64,000 bases of DNA. Origin: Pseudomonas persica. Its GTDB lineage: Bacteria; Pseudomonadota; Gammaproteobacteria; Pseudomonadales; Pseudomonadaceae. A program made the position numbers and the translations under genes. Of this stretch, positions 38,121-46,453 are shown piece by piece (position 1 is the stretch's first letter; each line of letters starts with the position of its first letter). The notes beneath the pieces were generated by a model. It was not told the DNA's origin. It saw only the letters and a list, made by a program, of their open reading frames with translations, and did no database searches. The stretch lies in contig NZ_OLKL01000045.1 in assembly GCF_900291015.1 (NCBI RefSeq), positions 1 to 64,000 on the forward strand, given 5' to 3'.

Positions 38121-39188
38121 TCAGCCGCGCGGCTTGCCGCGACCACGGCCCGCCGGCTTGTCACCTTCTGGCTTGCCCGGACGCTTGCGCATCTCGCTCG
38201 GGCGCTCGGCCACGGTGCTGCCACGGCCGGTCTTGCGCGGGGCCTCTTCACGCGGCTGGCGCGCCGGGCGTTGCTCGCCAGCAGCACCTTCGTGCGCCGG
38301 GCGCAGGTTGCGCACGCGCTCGCCACGCCCCAGCGGGCGGGACGATTTGCGCTGCATGCGCTCCATCTTGTCCTTGGCCTTGAGGTTCAAGGTTGGCAGC
38401 GCCACCGGCTGCAAGCCCACTTCAGCGGCCAAGATGTCAATTTCGCCCTGGGACATTTCCCGCCAGCGGCCCATCGGCAGGTCGGAATTGAGGAACACCG
38501 GGCCGAAACGCACGCGCTTCAGGCGGCTGACCACCATGCCCTGGGACTCCCACAGGCGACGCACTTCACGGTTACGGCCTTCCATCACCACGCAGTGGTA
38601 CCAGTGGTTGAAGCCTTCGCCACCGGGTGCCTTCTGGATGTCGGTAAACTTGGCCGGGCCGTCTTCCAGCATCACGCCGGCCTTCAGGCGCTCGATCATT
38701 TCGTCGTCGACCTCACCACGCACACGTACCGCGTACTCACGGTCCATCTCGTAGGACGGGTGCATCAGACGGTTGGCCAGTTCACCGTCGGTGGTGAACA
38801 GCAGCAGGCCGGTGGTGTTGATGTCGAGGCGGCCGATATTGATCCAGCGGCCTTCTTTTGGCCGTGGCAGGCGGTCGAACACGGTCGGGCGGCCTTCCGG
38901 GTCGTCACGGGTGCAGATTTCGCCATCGGGCTTGTTGTACATGATCACCCGGCGGGTGGCCTCGGCGGCCTCTTCGCGCTTGATCAGCTTGCCATCCACG
39001 GCAATGGCGTCGTGCAGGTCGACGCGCTGGCCGAGGGTAGCCTCGACGCCATTGACCTTGATGCGGCCCTGGCTGATCCAGGCTTCGACGTCACGGCGCG
39101 AGCCAACGCCGATGCGCGCCAGCACTTTCTGCAGCTTTTCGCCGGATGGAGGGGTGATTTCGCTATCTTGCAGGTCTTGCTCACTCAT
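38121..39188 (-). CDS. rluB: 23S rRNA pseudouridine synthase RluB
   Basis: A 355-residue RsuA-family enzyme that makes pseudouridine at position 2605 (E. coli numbering) of 23S rRNA. S4 domain about 18-75 (KLQKVLARIGVGSRRDVEAWISQGRIKVNG), catalytic domain with the active Asp in GRLDINTTGLLLFTTDGELANRLMHPS, C-terminal motif GRNREVRRLWESQG. The last roughly 90 residues form a basic, Arg/Gly/Pro-rich tail (GRGERVRNLRPAHEG ... PAGRGRGKPRG) that is probably disordered and RNA-binding. It follows scpB by about 270 bp in a block conserved in gammaproteobacteria. Confidence 0.93.
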   Translation of the reverse strand: MSEQDLQDSEITPPSGEKLQKVLARIGVGSRRDVEAWISQGRIKVNGVEATLGQRVDLHDAIAVDGKLIKREEAAEATRRVIMYNKPDGEICTRDDPEGRPTVFDRLPRPKEGRWINIGRLDINTTGLLLFTTDGELANRLMHPSYEMDREYAVRVRGEVDDEMIERLKAGVMLEDGPAKFTDIQKAPGGEGFNHWYHCVVMEGRNREVRRLWESQGMVVSRLKRVRFGPVFLNSDLPMGRWREMSQGEIDILAAEVGLQPVALPTLNLKAKDKMERMQRKSSRPLGRGERVRNLRPAHEGAAGEQRPARQPREEAPRKTGRGSTVAERPSEMRKRPGKPEGDKPAGRGRGKPRG

Positions 39189-39346
39189 CTGGGCACCTCC
39201 CGGTGTAGGAATGAAATAAGGGTTTTGGCGACGAATGTGCCAAAAGGCCGCGCATCATACGCGGTTCGGCGGGGGAACGCACTGGAGGGTAGAGGGTTTT
39301 GTGGGCTTTGCGAGGGGTTTCTGCCTAATGGTGATGTATTGGCAGT

Positions 39347-39443
39347 GCCGGCCCTCGCGCGGGTAAACCCGCTCCCACAGGTACAGCACCACTCTCAGAA
39401 CCTGTGATATCCCTGTGGGAGCGGGTTTACCCGCGAAGAGGCC
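39347..39443. repeat. REP inverted pair
   Basis: CCGGCCCTCGCGCGGGTAAACC... and ...GCGGGTTTACCCGCGAAGAGGCC, between rluB and scpB. It may separate transcription of the two genes. Confidence 0.9.
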
Positions 39444-39462
39444 AGAACAGTCAGCAGGAAAA

Positions 39463-40233
39463 TCAGGGCTGCAACTTGTCCTCTTCGGCCGCAGAGACTT
39501 CAGGCTCTTCTTCGCGCAAGTCATCGAAATCGGTCTTCAGCCCCTCTTCCATGGCATCCAGCTCCACCAGCAGGCTACGGAAGCTGGTCTCCTCCTTCGG
39601 CTCGGCCACCTCTTCCTCCTCCCCAAGGCTGGCATCGGCCAAAGCCTGCAAGTGGGCAGGCACCGGCGCATCATCCGGGTCGAGCAGCGGCTCCGGCTCC
39701 ATCTCCCGCAGTTCGGCCAAGGCCGGCAGCTCGTCCAGGCTCTTGAGGTTGAAATGGTCGAGAAACGCCTTGGTGGTGGCGAACATCGCCGGTCGCCCGG
39801 GCACTTCGCGATAGCCGACCACGCGGATCCACTCACGCTCCATCAGGGTCTTGATGATATTGCTGTTCACCGCCACACCGCGCACATCCTCGATTTCGCC
39901 GCGGGTGATGGGCTGGCGGTAGGCGATCAGGGCCAGGGTTTCCAGCAGCGCACGCGAGTAGCGCTGCGGGCGCTCTTCCCACAGGCGCCCGACCCACGGC
40001 GCAAATTCCTGGCGAATCTGCAGGCGGTAACCGCTGGCCACCTCCTTGAGCTCGAATGCGCGGCCATTGCACGACTTGCCCAGCAGCTCCAGAGCCTGCT
40101 TGAAGACCTTGGGCTCCGGTCGCTCGGCGTCCTCGAACAGCTCATACAGGCGCTCCAGGGATTGCGGCTTGCCCGAGGCCAGCAGAAAGGCTTCGATCAG
40201 CGACGCCAGGTCGCGGGGTTCATTCAGGTTCAT
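39463..40233 (-). CDS. scpB: Segregation and condensation protein B
   Basis: A 256-residue non-SMC subunit of the ScpAB-SMC condensin with two winged helices (about 10-165; LASLIEAFLLASGKPQSLERLYELF, ETLALIAYRQPITRGEIEDVRGVAVNSNIIKTLMEREWIRVVG). The C-terminus is a long acidic tail (EEEEVAEPKEE ... REEEPEVSAAEED), as usual in pseudomonads. I use the ATG at 40233 (MNLNEPRDL), which overlaps the end of scpA by 14 bp. Confidence 0.94.
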   Translation of the reverse strand: MNLNEPRDLASLIEAFLLASGKPQSLERLYELFEDAERPEPKVFKQALELLGKSCNGRAFELKEVASGYRLQIRQEFAPWVGRLWEERPQRYSRALLETLALIAYRQPITRGEIEDVRGVAVNSNIIKTLMEREWIRVVGYREVPGRPAMFATTKAFLDHFNLKSLDELPALAELREMEPEPLLDPDDAPVPAHLQALADASLGEEEEVAEPKEETSFRSLLVELDAMEEGLKTDFDDLREEEPEVSAAEEDKLQP

Positions 40234-41074
40234 CAGGTTCTTCAACAAGCGCCGGGCGAAGCCGCACATGGATGGCGGCAAAGGGTTCATTCTGCACCAG
40301 TTCGACCAGCGATTCCTTCACCAGCTCGAGAATCGCCATGAAGGTCACCACCACGCCCAGCTTGCCCTCCTCGGCGGCAAACAGCTCGACGAAGGGCACG
40401 AACGCCCCGCCCTTGAGGCGTTCCAGCACCTGGCTCATGCGCTCGCGGGTGGACAGGGTCTCGCGGGTGATCTGGTGGCTTTCGAACAGGTCGTTGCGGC
40501 GCATTACCTCGGCCATCGACACCAGCAGCTCCTCCAGGCTGACCTGCGGCAACAGCTTGCGCACCTTGGCCTGTGGCGCCTCCAGACGCGGCACCAGCAC
40601 CTCGCGGCCGACCCGTGGCAGTTCGTCGATGCCCTCGGCAGCAGCCTTGAAGCGTTCGTACTCCTGCAGGCGGCGGATCAGCTCGGCGCGCGGGTCGCCC
40701 TCCTCTTCCTCGACGTCAGTCGAGCGCGGCAGCAGCATGCGCGACTTGATCTCGGCGAGCATGGCGGCCATCACCAGATATTCGGCAGCCAGCTCCAGGC
40801 GCACGCTCTTCATCAGCTCCACATAGCCCATGTACTGCCGGGTAATTTCGGCTACGGGGATGTCGAGAATGTCGATGTTCTGCTTGCGGATCAGGTATAG
40901 CAACAGGTCCAGCGGGCCCTCGAACGCTTCGAGGATGACCTCCAGGGCGTCCGGCGGGATGTAGAGGTCCAGCGGCAGTTCGGTCAGGGCTTCGCCGTAG
41001 ACCAGCGCCAGCTGCAACTGCCGAGGCACCTCGGCCTGTTCGGCCGGCGCCTCGGGCGCTTCCACCTGGCTCAC
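40220..41074 (-). CDS. scpA: Segregation and condensation protein A
   Basis: A 284-residue kleisin. The N-terminal SMC-binding region is FEGPLDLLLYLIRKQNIDILDIPVAEITRQYMGYVELM followed by LAAEYLVMAAMLAEIKSRMLLP; the C-terminal winged helix is about 200-275. It begins with GTG at 41074, overlapping the stop of the upstream yciO-like gene (GTGA), so translation is coupled; no independent ribosome-binding site is visible. Confidence 0.94.
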   Translation of the reverse strand: MSQVEAPEAPAEQAEVPRQLQLALVYGEALTELPLDLYIPPDALEVILEAFEGPLDLLLYLIRKQNIDILDIPVAEITRQYMGYVELMKSVRLELAAEYLVMAAMLAEIKSRMLLPRSTDVEEEEGDPRAELIRRLQEYERFKAAAEGIDELPRVGREVLVPRLEAPQAKVRKLLPQVSLEELLVSMAEVMRRNDLFESHQITRETLSTRERMSQVLERLKGGAFVPFVELFAAEEGKLGVVVTFMAILELVKESLVELVQNEPFAAIHVRLRPALVEEPDEPE

Positions 41075-41700
41075 GCGCTGACCAGGAACGGCGTGGGGTC
41101 GCCGCAGCCTTCACGGACCAGCTCCGGCTCGTCGCCGGACAGGTCGATGATGGTCGATGCCTTGAGGTCGCCGAAACCGCCGTCGATCACCAGGTCGACA
41201 TGGTGCTCCAGGCGCTCGCGGATCTCGTAAGGGTCGGTCATCGGTTCGTCGTCACCTGGCAAGATCAGGCTCACGCTCATCAGCGGTTCGCCCAGTTCAG
41301 CCAGCAGGGCCAGGGTGATGGCATGGTCCGGCACACGCAGGCCGATGGTGCGGCGCTTTTCGTGCAGCAGCAGACGCGGCACTTCGCGGGTGCCGTTGAG
41401 AATGAAGGTGTAAGGCCCGGGCACATGGGCCTTGAGCAGGCGGAAGGTGCCAGTGTCGACCTTGGCGTACAACCCCAGCTGCGACATGTCACAGCACATC
41501 AGGGTGAAGTTGTGGGTCTTGTCCAGGCCGCGCAGGCGCCGTACTCGCTCGATCGCCGCCTTGTTACCGATCTGGCACCCCAGGGCATAGGCCGAGTCGG
41601 TCGGATACACCACCACGCCACCCTTACGGATGATCTCGACGGCCTGTTTGATCAGGCGCGCCTGCGGGTTCTCCGCATGAATCTGGAAAAATTGGCTCAC
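41071..41700 (-). CDS. yciO: YciO/TsaC/Sua5-family protein
   Basis: A 209-residue YrdC-fold protein related to threonylcarbamoyl-AMP synthase. Nucleotide-site residues are in GGVVVYPTDSAYALGCQIGNKAAIERVRRLRG and SVSLILPGDDEP. YciO is the second YrdC-type protein of gammaproteobacteria, not the main TsaC; its role is unsettled. I chose the GTG start at 41700 (MSQFFQIHAENPQA) because AGGA lies 7 bp upstream and the length fits; an ATG at 41736 would overlap the upstream gene. Confidence 0.88.
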   Translation of the reverse strand: MSQFFQIHAENPQARLIKQAVEIIRKGGVVVYPTDSAYALGCQIGNKAAIERVRRLRGLDKTHNFTLMCCDMSQLGLYAKVDTGTFRLLKAHVPGPYTFILNGTREVPRLLLHEKRRTIGLRVPDHAITLALLAELGEPLMSVSLILPGDDEPMTDPYEIRERLEHHVDLVIDGGFGDLKASTIIDLSGDEPELVREGCGDPTPFLVSA

Positions 41701-41713
41701 GTAGTCGTCCTGT

Positions 41714-42574
41714 TCATACCGCCAAAGGCTGTTCATGGCTGAATCGGCGCCACAGAGGTGGCAGGTCCTCGGGCAAAGGCCGGTAGGCACCGATCTCGCC
41801 CCAGGTGCCGGGGCCGTGGAAGTCACTGCCGGCGCTTGCCAGCAGGCCGAACTCACGGGTGAGGATGGACATCGTGCCCACCTGCTCGGCCGGCATCATC
41901 CCGTTGACCACTTCAAGTGCCTGCCCGCCTGCCTGAATATAGTCGGCAATCAGCCTTCTGCGCTTGCTGCGGGTCAGATCGTAGTGCATGGGATGCGCCA
42001 GGCTCACCCACGCATTGGACTGGCGCAGGGTGGCGACGGTTTCATCGAGGGTCGGCCAGTGCTGCTTGACGTCCCCCAACTTGCCGGCGCCCAGCCATTT
42101 GCGAAACGCCTCGCCGCGGTCCTTGACGTGCCCGGCACGCACCAGATACTCGGCAAAATGCGGGCGTGCCGGGGCGTTGCCGCTATCGCCCAGCTCGTGC
42201 TGCACGGCGCGGGCGCCGTCGAGGGTACCTGGCATGCCCTTGGCCGCCAGCCGCTTGTCGATTTCTTCGGCGCGCAGCCAGCGGCCACGGTGCAGCGCTT
42301 CGATCGCCGCCAGCAGGGGCGGTGCATCGAGCGGGAAGTCATAGCCCAGCACATGGATGGTCGCGCCACCCCAGGTGCACGACAGCTCCACCCCGCTGAC
42401 CCAGTGCATGCCCTTGTCGCGGCACGCCTGGCGCGCCTCGGGCAGGCCTTCGACGGTGTCATGGTCGGTCAGTGCCAGCGTTTGCACCCCATGCTCATGG
42501 GCCCGGGCGACCAGTATCGAGGGCGACAGGGCGCCGTCGGAGGCCGTGCTGTGACAGTGCAGATCAACATTCAT
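41714..42574 (-). CDS. PHP-domain 3',5'-nucleotide/oligoribonucleotide phosphatase (RNase AM / TrpH type)
   Basis: A 286-residue metal-dependent phosphoesterase. PHP metal motifs: DLHCHSTASDGALSP at the N-terminus, LTDHDTVEGL, GVELSCTW, SLAHPMHYDL and GSDFHGPG near the end. The E. coli homologue (YciV) removes 5' nucleotides from RNA and hydrolyses 3',5'-nucleoside bisphosphates. It is the first gene of the PHP-yciO-scpAB block and is divergent from yciB. Confidence 0.9.
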   Translation of the reverse strand: MNVDLHCHSTASDGALSPSILVARAHEHGVQTLALTDHDTVEGLPEARQACRDKGMHWVSGVELSCTWGGATIHVLGYDFPLDAPPLLAAIEALHRGRWLRAEEIDKRLAAKGMPGTLDGARAVQHELGDSGNAPARPHFAEYLVRAGHVKDRGEAFRKWLGAGKLGDVKQHWPTLDETVATLRQSNAWVSLAHPMHYDLTRSKRRRLIADYIQAGGQALEVVNGMMPAEQVGTMSILTREFGLLASAGSDFHGPGTWGEIGAYRPLPEDLPPLWRRFSHEQPLAV

Positions 42575-42641
42575 GGAGGAGCGCTTTCGCTGGAATCGAT
42601 GTTTGTTATTATGCCGTCACATCCCGATTCTGGCTCCCATT

Positions 42642-43235
42642 GTGAAACAATTCATCGATTTCATCCCGCTGCTGCTGTTCTTCATCGTCTACAAGCTCGA
42701 CCCGCGCCCCATGGAAGTCGCCGGCCACAGCTTCGAATTCGGCGGTATCTACAGCGCCACGGCCATGCTGATCATCAGCTCGCTGGTGGTCTATGGTGTG
42801 CTGTTCCTGCGCCAGCGCAAGCTGGAAAAGGGCCAGTGGCTGACCCTGGTGGCTTGCCTGGTGTTCGGCGGCCTGACCCTGACCTTCCACAGCGAAACCT
42901 TCCTCAAGTGGAAGGCGCCGGTGGTGAACTGGCTGTTCGCCCTGGGCTTCGCCGGCAGCCACTTCGTCGGTGACCGGGTGCTGATCAAGCGCATCATGGG
43001 CCACGCCCTGAGCCTGCCCGATGCCATCTGGACCCGCCTGAACCTGGCCTGGATCGGTTTCTTCCTGTTCTGCGGTGCGGCCAACCTGTTCGTCGCCTTC
43101 ACCTTCCAGGACTTCTGGGTCGACTTCAAGGTGTTCGGCAGCCTGGGCATGACCGTGATATTCCTGGTGGCGCAGGGCGTGTACCTGTCACGCCACCTGC
43201 ACGACGACCCTTCTACCTCCAAACCCAAGGATTGA
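42642..43235 (+). CDS. yciB: Inner-membrane septation protein YciB (IspZ family)
   Basis: A 197-residue integral membrane protein with five or six helices, linked to cell-envelope integrity and septation through interactions with the elongation and division machineries. The family start (M/V)KQFIDFIPLLLFFIVYKLD is present, so the GTG at 42642 is used although an upstream in-frame ATG at 42573 exists and no strong ribosome-binding site is seen. YciI follows after one base. Confidence 0.9.
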   Translation: MKQFIDFIPLLLFFIVYKLDPRPMEVAGHSFEFGGIYSATAMLIISSLVVYGVLFLRQRKLEKGQWLTLVACLVFGGLTLTFHSETFLKWKAPVVNWLFALGFAGSHFVGDRVLIKRIMGHALSLPDAIWTRLNLAWIGFFLFCGAANLFVAFTFQDFWVDFKVFGSLGMTVIFLVAQGVYLSRHLHDDPSTSKPKD

Positions 43236-43236
43236 C

Positions 43237-43536
43237 ATGCTCTACGCCATCATCGCCAGCGACGTCGCAAACTCCCTGGAAAAGCGCCTGGCCGCCCGCC
43301 CGGCGCACATCGAACGCCTGCAGCAGCTGAAGGCCGAGGGCCGCGTGGTACTGGCCGGCCCGCACCCGGCCATCGACAGCAACGACCCGGGTGAAGCGGG
43401 TTTCAGCGGTAGCCTGATCGTTGCCGAGTTCGACTCCCTCGCCGCGGCGCAGGCCTGGGCCGATGCCGACCCTTACATTGCCGCGGGCGTGTACGACAAG
43501 GTAGTGGTCAAGCCGTTCAAGCAAGTACTGCCTTGA
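43237..43536 (+). CDS. yciI: YciI-family protein
   Basis: A 99-residue YCII-related protein (dimeric ferredoxin-like fold). The conserved His-Asp pair is visible as RPAHIERLQQLKAEGRVVLAGP and the ADADPYIAAGVYDKVVVKPFK end. The biochemical role is unknown; in many gammaproteobacteria it sits with yciB, as here. Confidence 0.9.
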   Translation: MLYAIIASDVANSLEKRLAARPAHIERLQQLKAEGRVVLAGPHPAIDSNDPGEAGFSGSLIVAEFDSLAAAQAWADADPYIAAGVYDKVVVKPFKQVLP

Positions 43537-43547
43537 TCTGAGACCGG

Positions 43548-43585
43548 GTGGCCATCTTCGCGGGCAAGCCCGCGAAGATGGCCAC
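43548..43585 (+). terminator. Perfect long hairpin after yciI
   Basis: Two 18-nt arms, GTGGCCATCTTCGCGGGC and its exact complement, are separated by only AA, 12 bp past the yciI stop. It has the REP core (CTTCGCGGGCAAGCCCGCGAAG) but is symmetrical and lacks the CTCCCACAGG end. It probably ends or protects the yciBI mRNA. Confidence 0.7.
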
Positions 43586-43680
43586 GTGGTACCAGCAGTT
43601 ATACTCTGGCCATCAGTCTGCGGTATCTTTGCCACTGGCGGGCCGATATAACCGCCGTCAATGGTTGAATTGAGTGAGTC

Positions 43681-44358
43681 ATGAGCGAGCTGTTACTGAT
43701 TGATGATGACCAGGAGCTGTGCGAGCTGCTCGGCAGCTGGCTGACCCAGGAAGGGTTTACCGTGCGCGCCTGCCACGATGGCCAGAGCGCACGCCAGACC
43801 CTGGCCGCGCACGCCCCGGCGGCCGTGGTGCTGGACGTGATGCTGCCCGACGGCAGTGGCCTGGAACTGCTCAAACAGTTGCGCAGCGAGCATGCCGAAC
43901 TGCCGGTACTGATGCTCTCGGCCCGCGGCGAGCCGCTGGACCGCATCCTCGGCCTGGAACTGGGCGCCGACGACTACCTGGCCAAACCTTGCGACCCGCG
44001 TGAACTCACCGCTCGCCTGCGTGCCGTGCTGCGCCGCAGCCACCCCACCGCCACCACCAGCCAGGTGGAACTGGGCGACCTGGTCTACAGCCCTGCTCGT
44101 GGCGTGGCCAGCATCGATGGCCGCGAAATGACCCTGACCCTGTCCGAAAGCCGCATTCTCGAAGCCCTGCTGCGCCAACCCGGCGAGCCACTGGACAAGC
44201 AGGAACTGGCGCAGATTGGCCTGGGCCGCAAGCTGACCCTGTACGACCGCAGCCTGGACATGCACGTCAGCAACCTGCGCAAGAAGATCGGCCCGCACGC
44301 CGATGGCCGGCCACGCATCGTGGCCCTGCGCAGCCGTGGCTATTACTACTGCCTGTGA
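43681..44358 (+). CDS. OmpR-family response regulator (CpxR-like)
   Basis: A 225-residue regulator. Receiver about 1-115 with acidic pair Asp8-Asp9, phospho-acceptor Asp52 (VVLDVMLPDGSG) and Lys102; winged-helix DNA-binding domain about 130-225 (SESRILEALLRQPGEPLDKQEL ... RSLDMHVSNLRKKIG ... RGYYY). Gene order regulator-Spy-kinase and the Spy neighbour point to a Cpx-like envelope stress system. Confidence 0.92.
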   Translation: MSELLLIDDDQELCELLGSWLTQEGFTVRACHDGQSARQTLAAHAPAAVVLDVMLPDGSGLELLKQLRSEHAELPVLMLSARGEPLDRILGLELGADDYLAKPCDPRELTARLRAVLRRSHPTATTSQVELGDLVYSPARGVASIDGREMTLTLSESRILEALLRQPGEPLDKQELAQIGLGRKLTLYDRSLDMHVSNLRKKIGPHADGRPRIVALRSRGYYYCL

Positions 44359-44391
44359 AATCGCCGGGGCCGCTGCGCACCCTGATTCATC

Positions 44392-44407
44392 TTTACCGAG
44401 CCTTTAC
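44392..44407 (+). promoter_or_regulatory. Candidate CpxR-type box upstream of the Spy-like gene
   Basis: The direct repeat TTTAC-N6-TTTAC at an 11-bp step lies 80 bp before the Spy-like start. Its complement GTAAA-N6-GTAAA resembles the enterobacterial CpxR box GTAAA-N5-GTAAA. Confidence 0.45.
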
Positions 44408-44487
44408 CCTCCGCTGACCGCGCTTGACGGTGATCTCCCTAGACTGTGTTCATCCGGTGACCACCGGCCTATGAAAGGAGAGACACC

Positions 44488-44904
44488 ATGCGCAAGACCC
44501 TTATCGCCCTGATGTTCGCCGCCGCCCTGCCGACCGTGGCCATGGCCATGCCTGAAGGCGGCCCGCGCCACGACGGCCCACATCATCGCGGTGATGCGGC
44601 TTTCCACCAGCTGGACTTGAGCCGTGACCAGCGCCAGCAGATCGGCAAGCTGATGGGTGAGCAGATGAAACAGCGCCGCGACATCACCGAGCGCTACCTG
44701 TCCAAACTGCCGGCCGCCGACCAGAAGGCGATGAAGGACGAACTGCAGGCCAACCGCGACAAGACCGACAGCGCGGTCCGTGCCCTGCTCAAGCCTGAGC
44801 AGCAGAAGAAGTTCGACGAGCTGCAGAAGGAACGCGCCGCACAGAAAGCCGAGTGGCAGGAGTTCCAGGCCTGGAAAGCTGAAAAAGGCAACAAGGCCCA
44901 GTAA
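44488..44904 (+). CDS. Spy/CpxP-family periplasmic protein
   Basis: A 138-residue exported protein. Signal peptide 1-20 (MRKTLIALMFAAALPTVAMA). The mature part has a His/Gly/Pro-rich start (EGGPRHDGPHHRGD) and an all-helical domain with two LTxxQ-like motifs (LDLSRDQRQQI and LLKPEQQKKF). CpxP sensors inhibit their kinase and Spy is a periplasmic chaperone; its position between regulator and kinase fits an accessory sensor. The His cluster may bind metal. Confidence 0.85.
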   Translation: MRKTLIALMFAAALPTVAMAMPEGGPRHDGPHHRGDAAFHQLDLSRDQRQQIGKLMGEQMKQRRDITERYLSKLPAADQKAMKDELQANRDKTDSAVRALLKPEQQKKFDELQKERAAQKAEWQEFQAWKAEKGNKAQ

Positions 44905-44970
44905 GCTGACCGCCCGATGCCCGGCCCGCCCCAGTGCGAGCCGGGCTTTTCTCATTTGCAGGAGGTGCAC

Positions 44971-46305
44971 TTGCGTTCACTGTTCTGGCGCATCCTGGCC
45001 AGTTTCTGGCTGGCCATCACCCTGGTTGCAGGCCTGTCGATCCTGCTGGGCCATATGCTCAACCAGGACGCCTGGATCCTCAGCCGCCACCCGGGCCTGA
45101 ATACCCTGGCCAGCAAGTGGGCCAAGCATTACGAACAGGAAGGCCTGGCTTCGGCACAGCACTTCCTGGAACGGCGCAAAGACCGCTACAAGATCGACGT
45201 GCAAGTGCTCGACGACAGTGGCGAAGCTGTGGTGCCCGGCACCTTCCCACGCCGTGCGGCGGCCTTCGAGGCACGCCAGCACAATGACCAGCGGCGCCTG
45301 CCGTGGCGCCGCCTGACCGAGGAATACACCAGCCCCGACACCGGCCAGACCTACCTGCTGATCTACCGCATCCCCCATCCAGCGCTGGATGCCTGGCACC
45401 GCGAGAGCCTGTTGTGGCCGCTCAGTGCGCTGGGCATTGCCCTGGTGGTGCTGACCCTGTTCAGCCTGCTGGTGACCCTGTCCATCACCCGCCCGCTCAG
45501 CCGCCTGCGCAGCGCCGTGCATGACCTGGGCCAGACCACCTACCAGCAGAACAGCCTGGCGCAGCTGGCGGCGCGACGTGACGAGTTCGGCGTGCTGGCC
45601 AAGGACTTCAACAAGATGGGCGCACGCCTGCAAAGCACCATCGGCAGCCAGCGCCAGTTGCTGCGCGATGTGTCCCATGAATTGCGCTCACCGCTGGCCA
45701 GGCTGCGTATCGCCCTGGCCTTGGCCGAGCGCGCAGAGCCTGAGCAGCGTGAAGCCCTATGGCCACGCCTGACCCGCGAATGCGACCGCCTGGAAGACCT
45801 GATCAGCGAAATCCTCGCCCTGGCGCGGGTCGATGCCGAACAGGCCCATGCCGAGCCGGTCGACCTCAATGCCCTGCTCGGCAGCGTGCGCAAGGACGCC
45901 CAGCTCGGCGCGCCGGAGCAGGACGTACGCCTGGAGGCGCAGCCGGGGTTGACCTTGCAGGGTTGGCCAACGCTGATCGAGCGTGCCGTGGACAACCTGC
46001 TGCGCAACGCCCTGCGCTTCAACCCGGTGGGCCAGCCGATCGAAGTCAGCGCCGTGCGCGAGCAGGACGGTATCGTGATCAGCGTGCGTGACCATGGGCC
46101 GGGGGCGGCGGCGGAGCACCTGGGGCAACTGGGGGAACCGTTCTTCCGTGCGCCGGGGCAGGATACGCCAGGGCATGGGCTGGGGCTGGCGATTGCGCGC
46201 AAGGCGGCGGAGCGGCATGGTGGCAGCCTGGTGCTGGAGAACCACCCGCAGGGTGGGTTTGTAGCTCGCTTGGAGTTGCCTGTGACTGCAGCGACTGTCA
46301 GTTGA
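44971..46305 (+). CDS. Sensor histidine kinase (CpxA-like)
   Basis: A 444-residue inner-membrane kinase. TM1 about 5-28, periplasmic domain about 29-147, TM2 about 148-172, HAMP about 172-225, HisKA with His236 (RDVSHELRSPLARLRIALA), HATPase with N box (DNLLRNALRFNP), G1 (VRDHGPG) and G2 (GHGLGLAIARKAAERHGG). I choose a TTG start at 44971: AGGAGG lies 5 bp before it and the protein then begins MRSLFWRILASFWLAITL, as CpxA-like kinases do; no ATG fits. It is 66 bp after the Spy-like gene. Confidence 0.9.
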   Translation: MRSLFWRILASFWLAITLVAGLSILLGHMLNQDAWILSRHPGLNTLASKWAKHYEQEGLASAQHFLERRKDRYKIDVQVLDDSGEAVVPGTFPRRAAAFEARQHNDQRRLPWRRLTEEYTSPDTGQTYLLIYRIPHPALDAWHRESLLWPLSALGIALVVLTLFSLLVTLSITRPLSRLRSAVHDLGQTTYQQNSLAQLAARRDEFGVLAKDFNKMGARLQSTIGSQRQLLRDVSHELRSPLARLRIALALAERAEPEQREALWPRLTRECDRLEDLISEILALARVDAEQAHAEPVDLNALLGSVRKDAQLGAPEQDVRLEAQPGLTLQGWPTLIERAVDNLLRNALRFNPVGQPIEVSAVREQDGIVISVRDHGPGAAAEHLGQLGEPFFRAPGQDTPGHGLGLAIARKAAERHGGSLVLENHPQGGFVARLELPVTAATVS

Positions 46306-46323
46306 TGGGGGTGTAAAGCAACT

Positions 46324-46419
46324 GCCCTGTTCGCGGGTAAACCCGCTCCCACAGGGGCCCTGCTAATTCAACGAGTTATGTGCAGTTCTGTGGGAGCGGG
46401 TTTACCCGCGAAAGGGCCA
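46324..46419. repeat. REP inverted pair
   Basis: TGTTCGCGGGTAAACCCGC... and ...GCGGGTTTACCCGCGAAAGGGCC, between the converging kinase and nitroreductase genes. Confidence 0.9.
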
Positions 46420-46453
46420 GATGCCCTGATACGGCAATCAGCCCAGGGCTGCG

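Noticed and set aside
37767..39407. 546-codon plus-strand frame opposite rluB
   Set aside because: Shadow of rluB extended into the intergenic region; no product resemblance.
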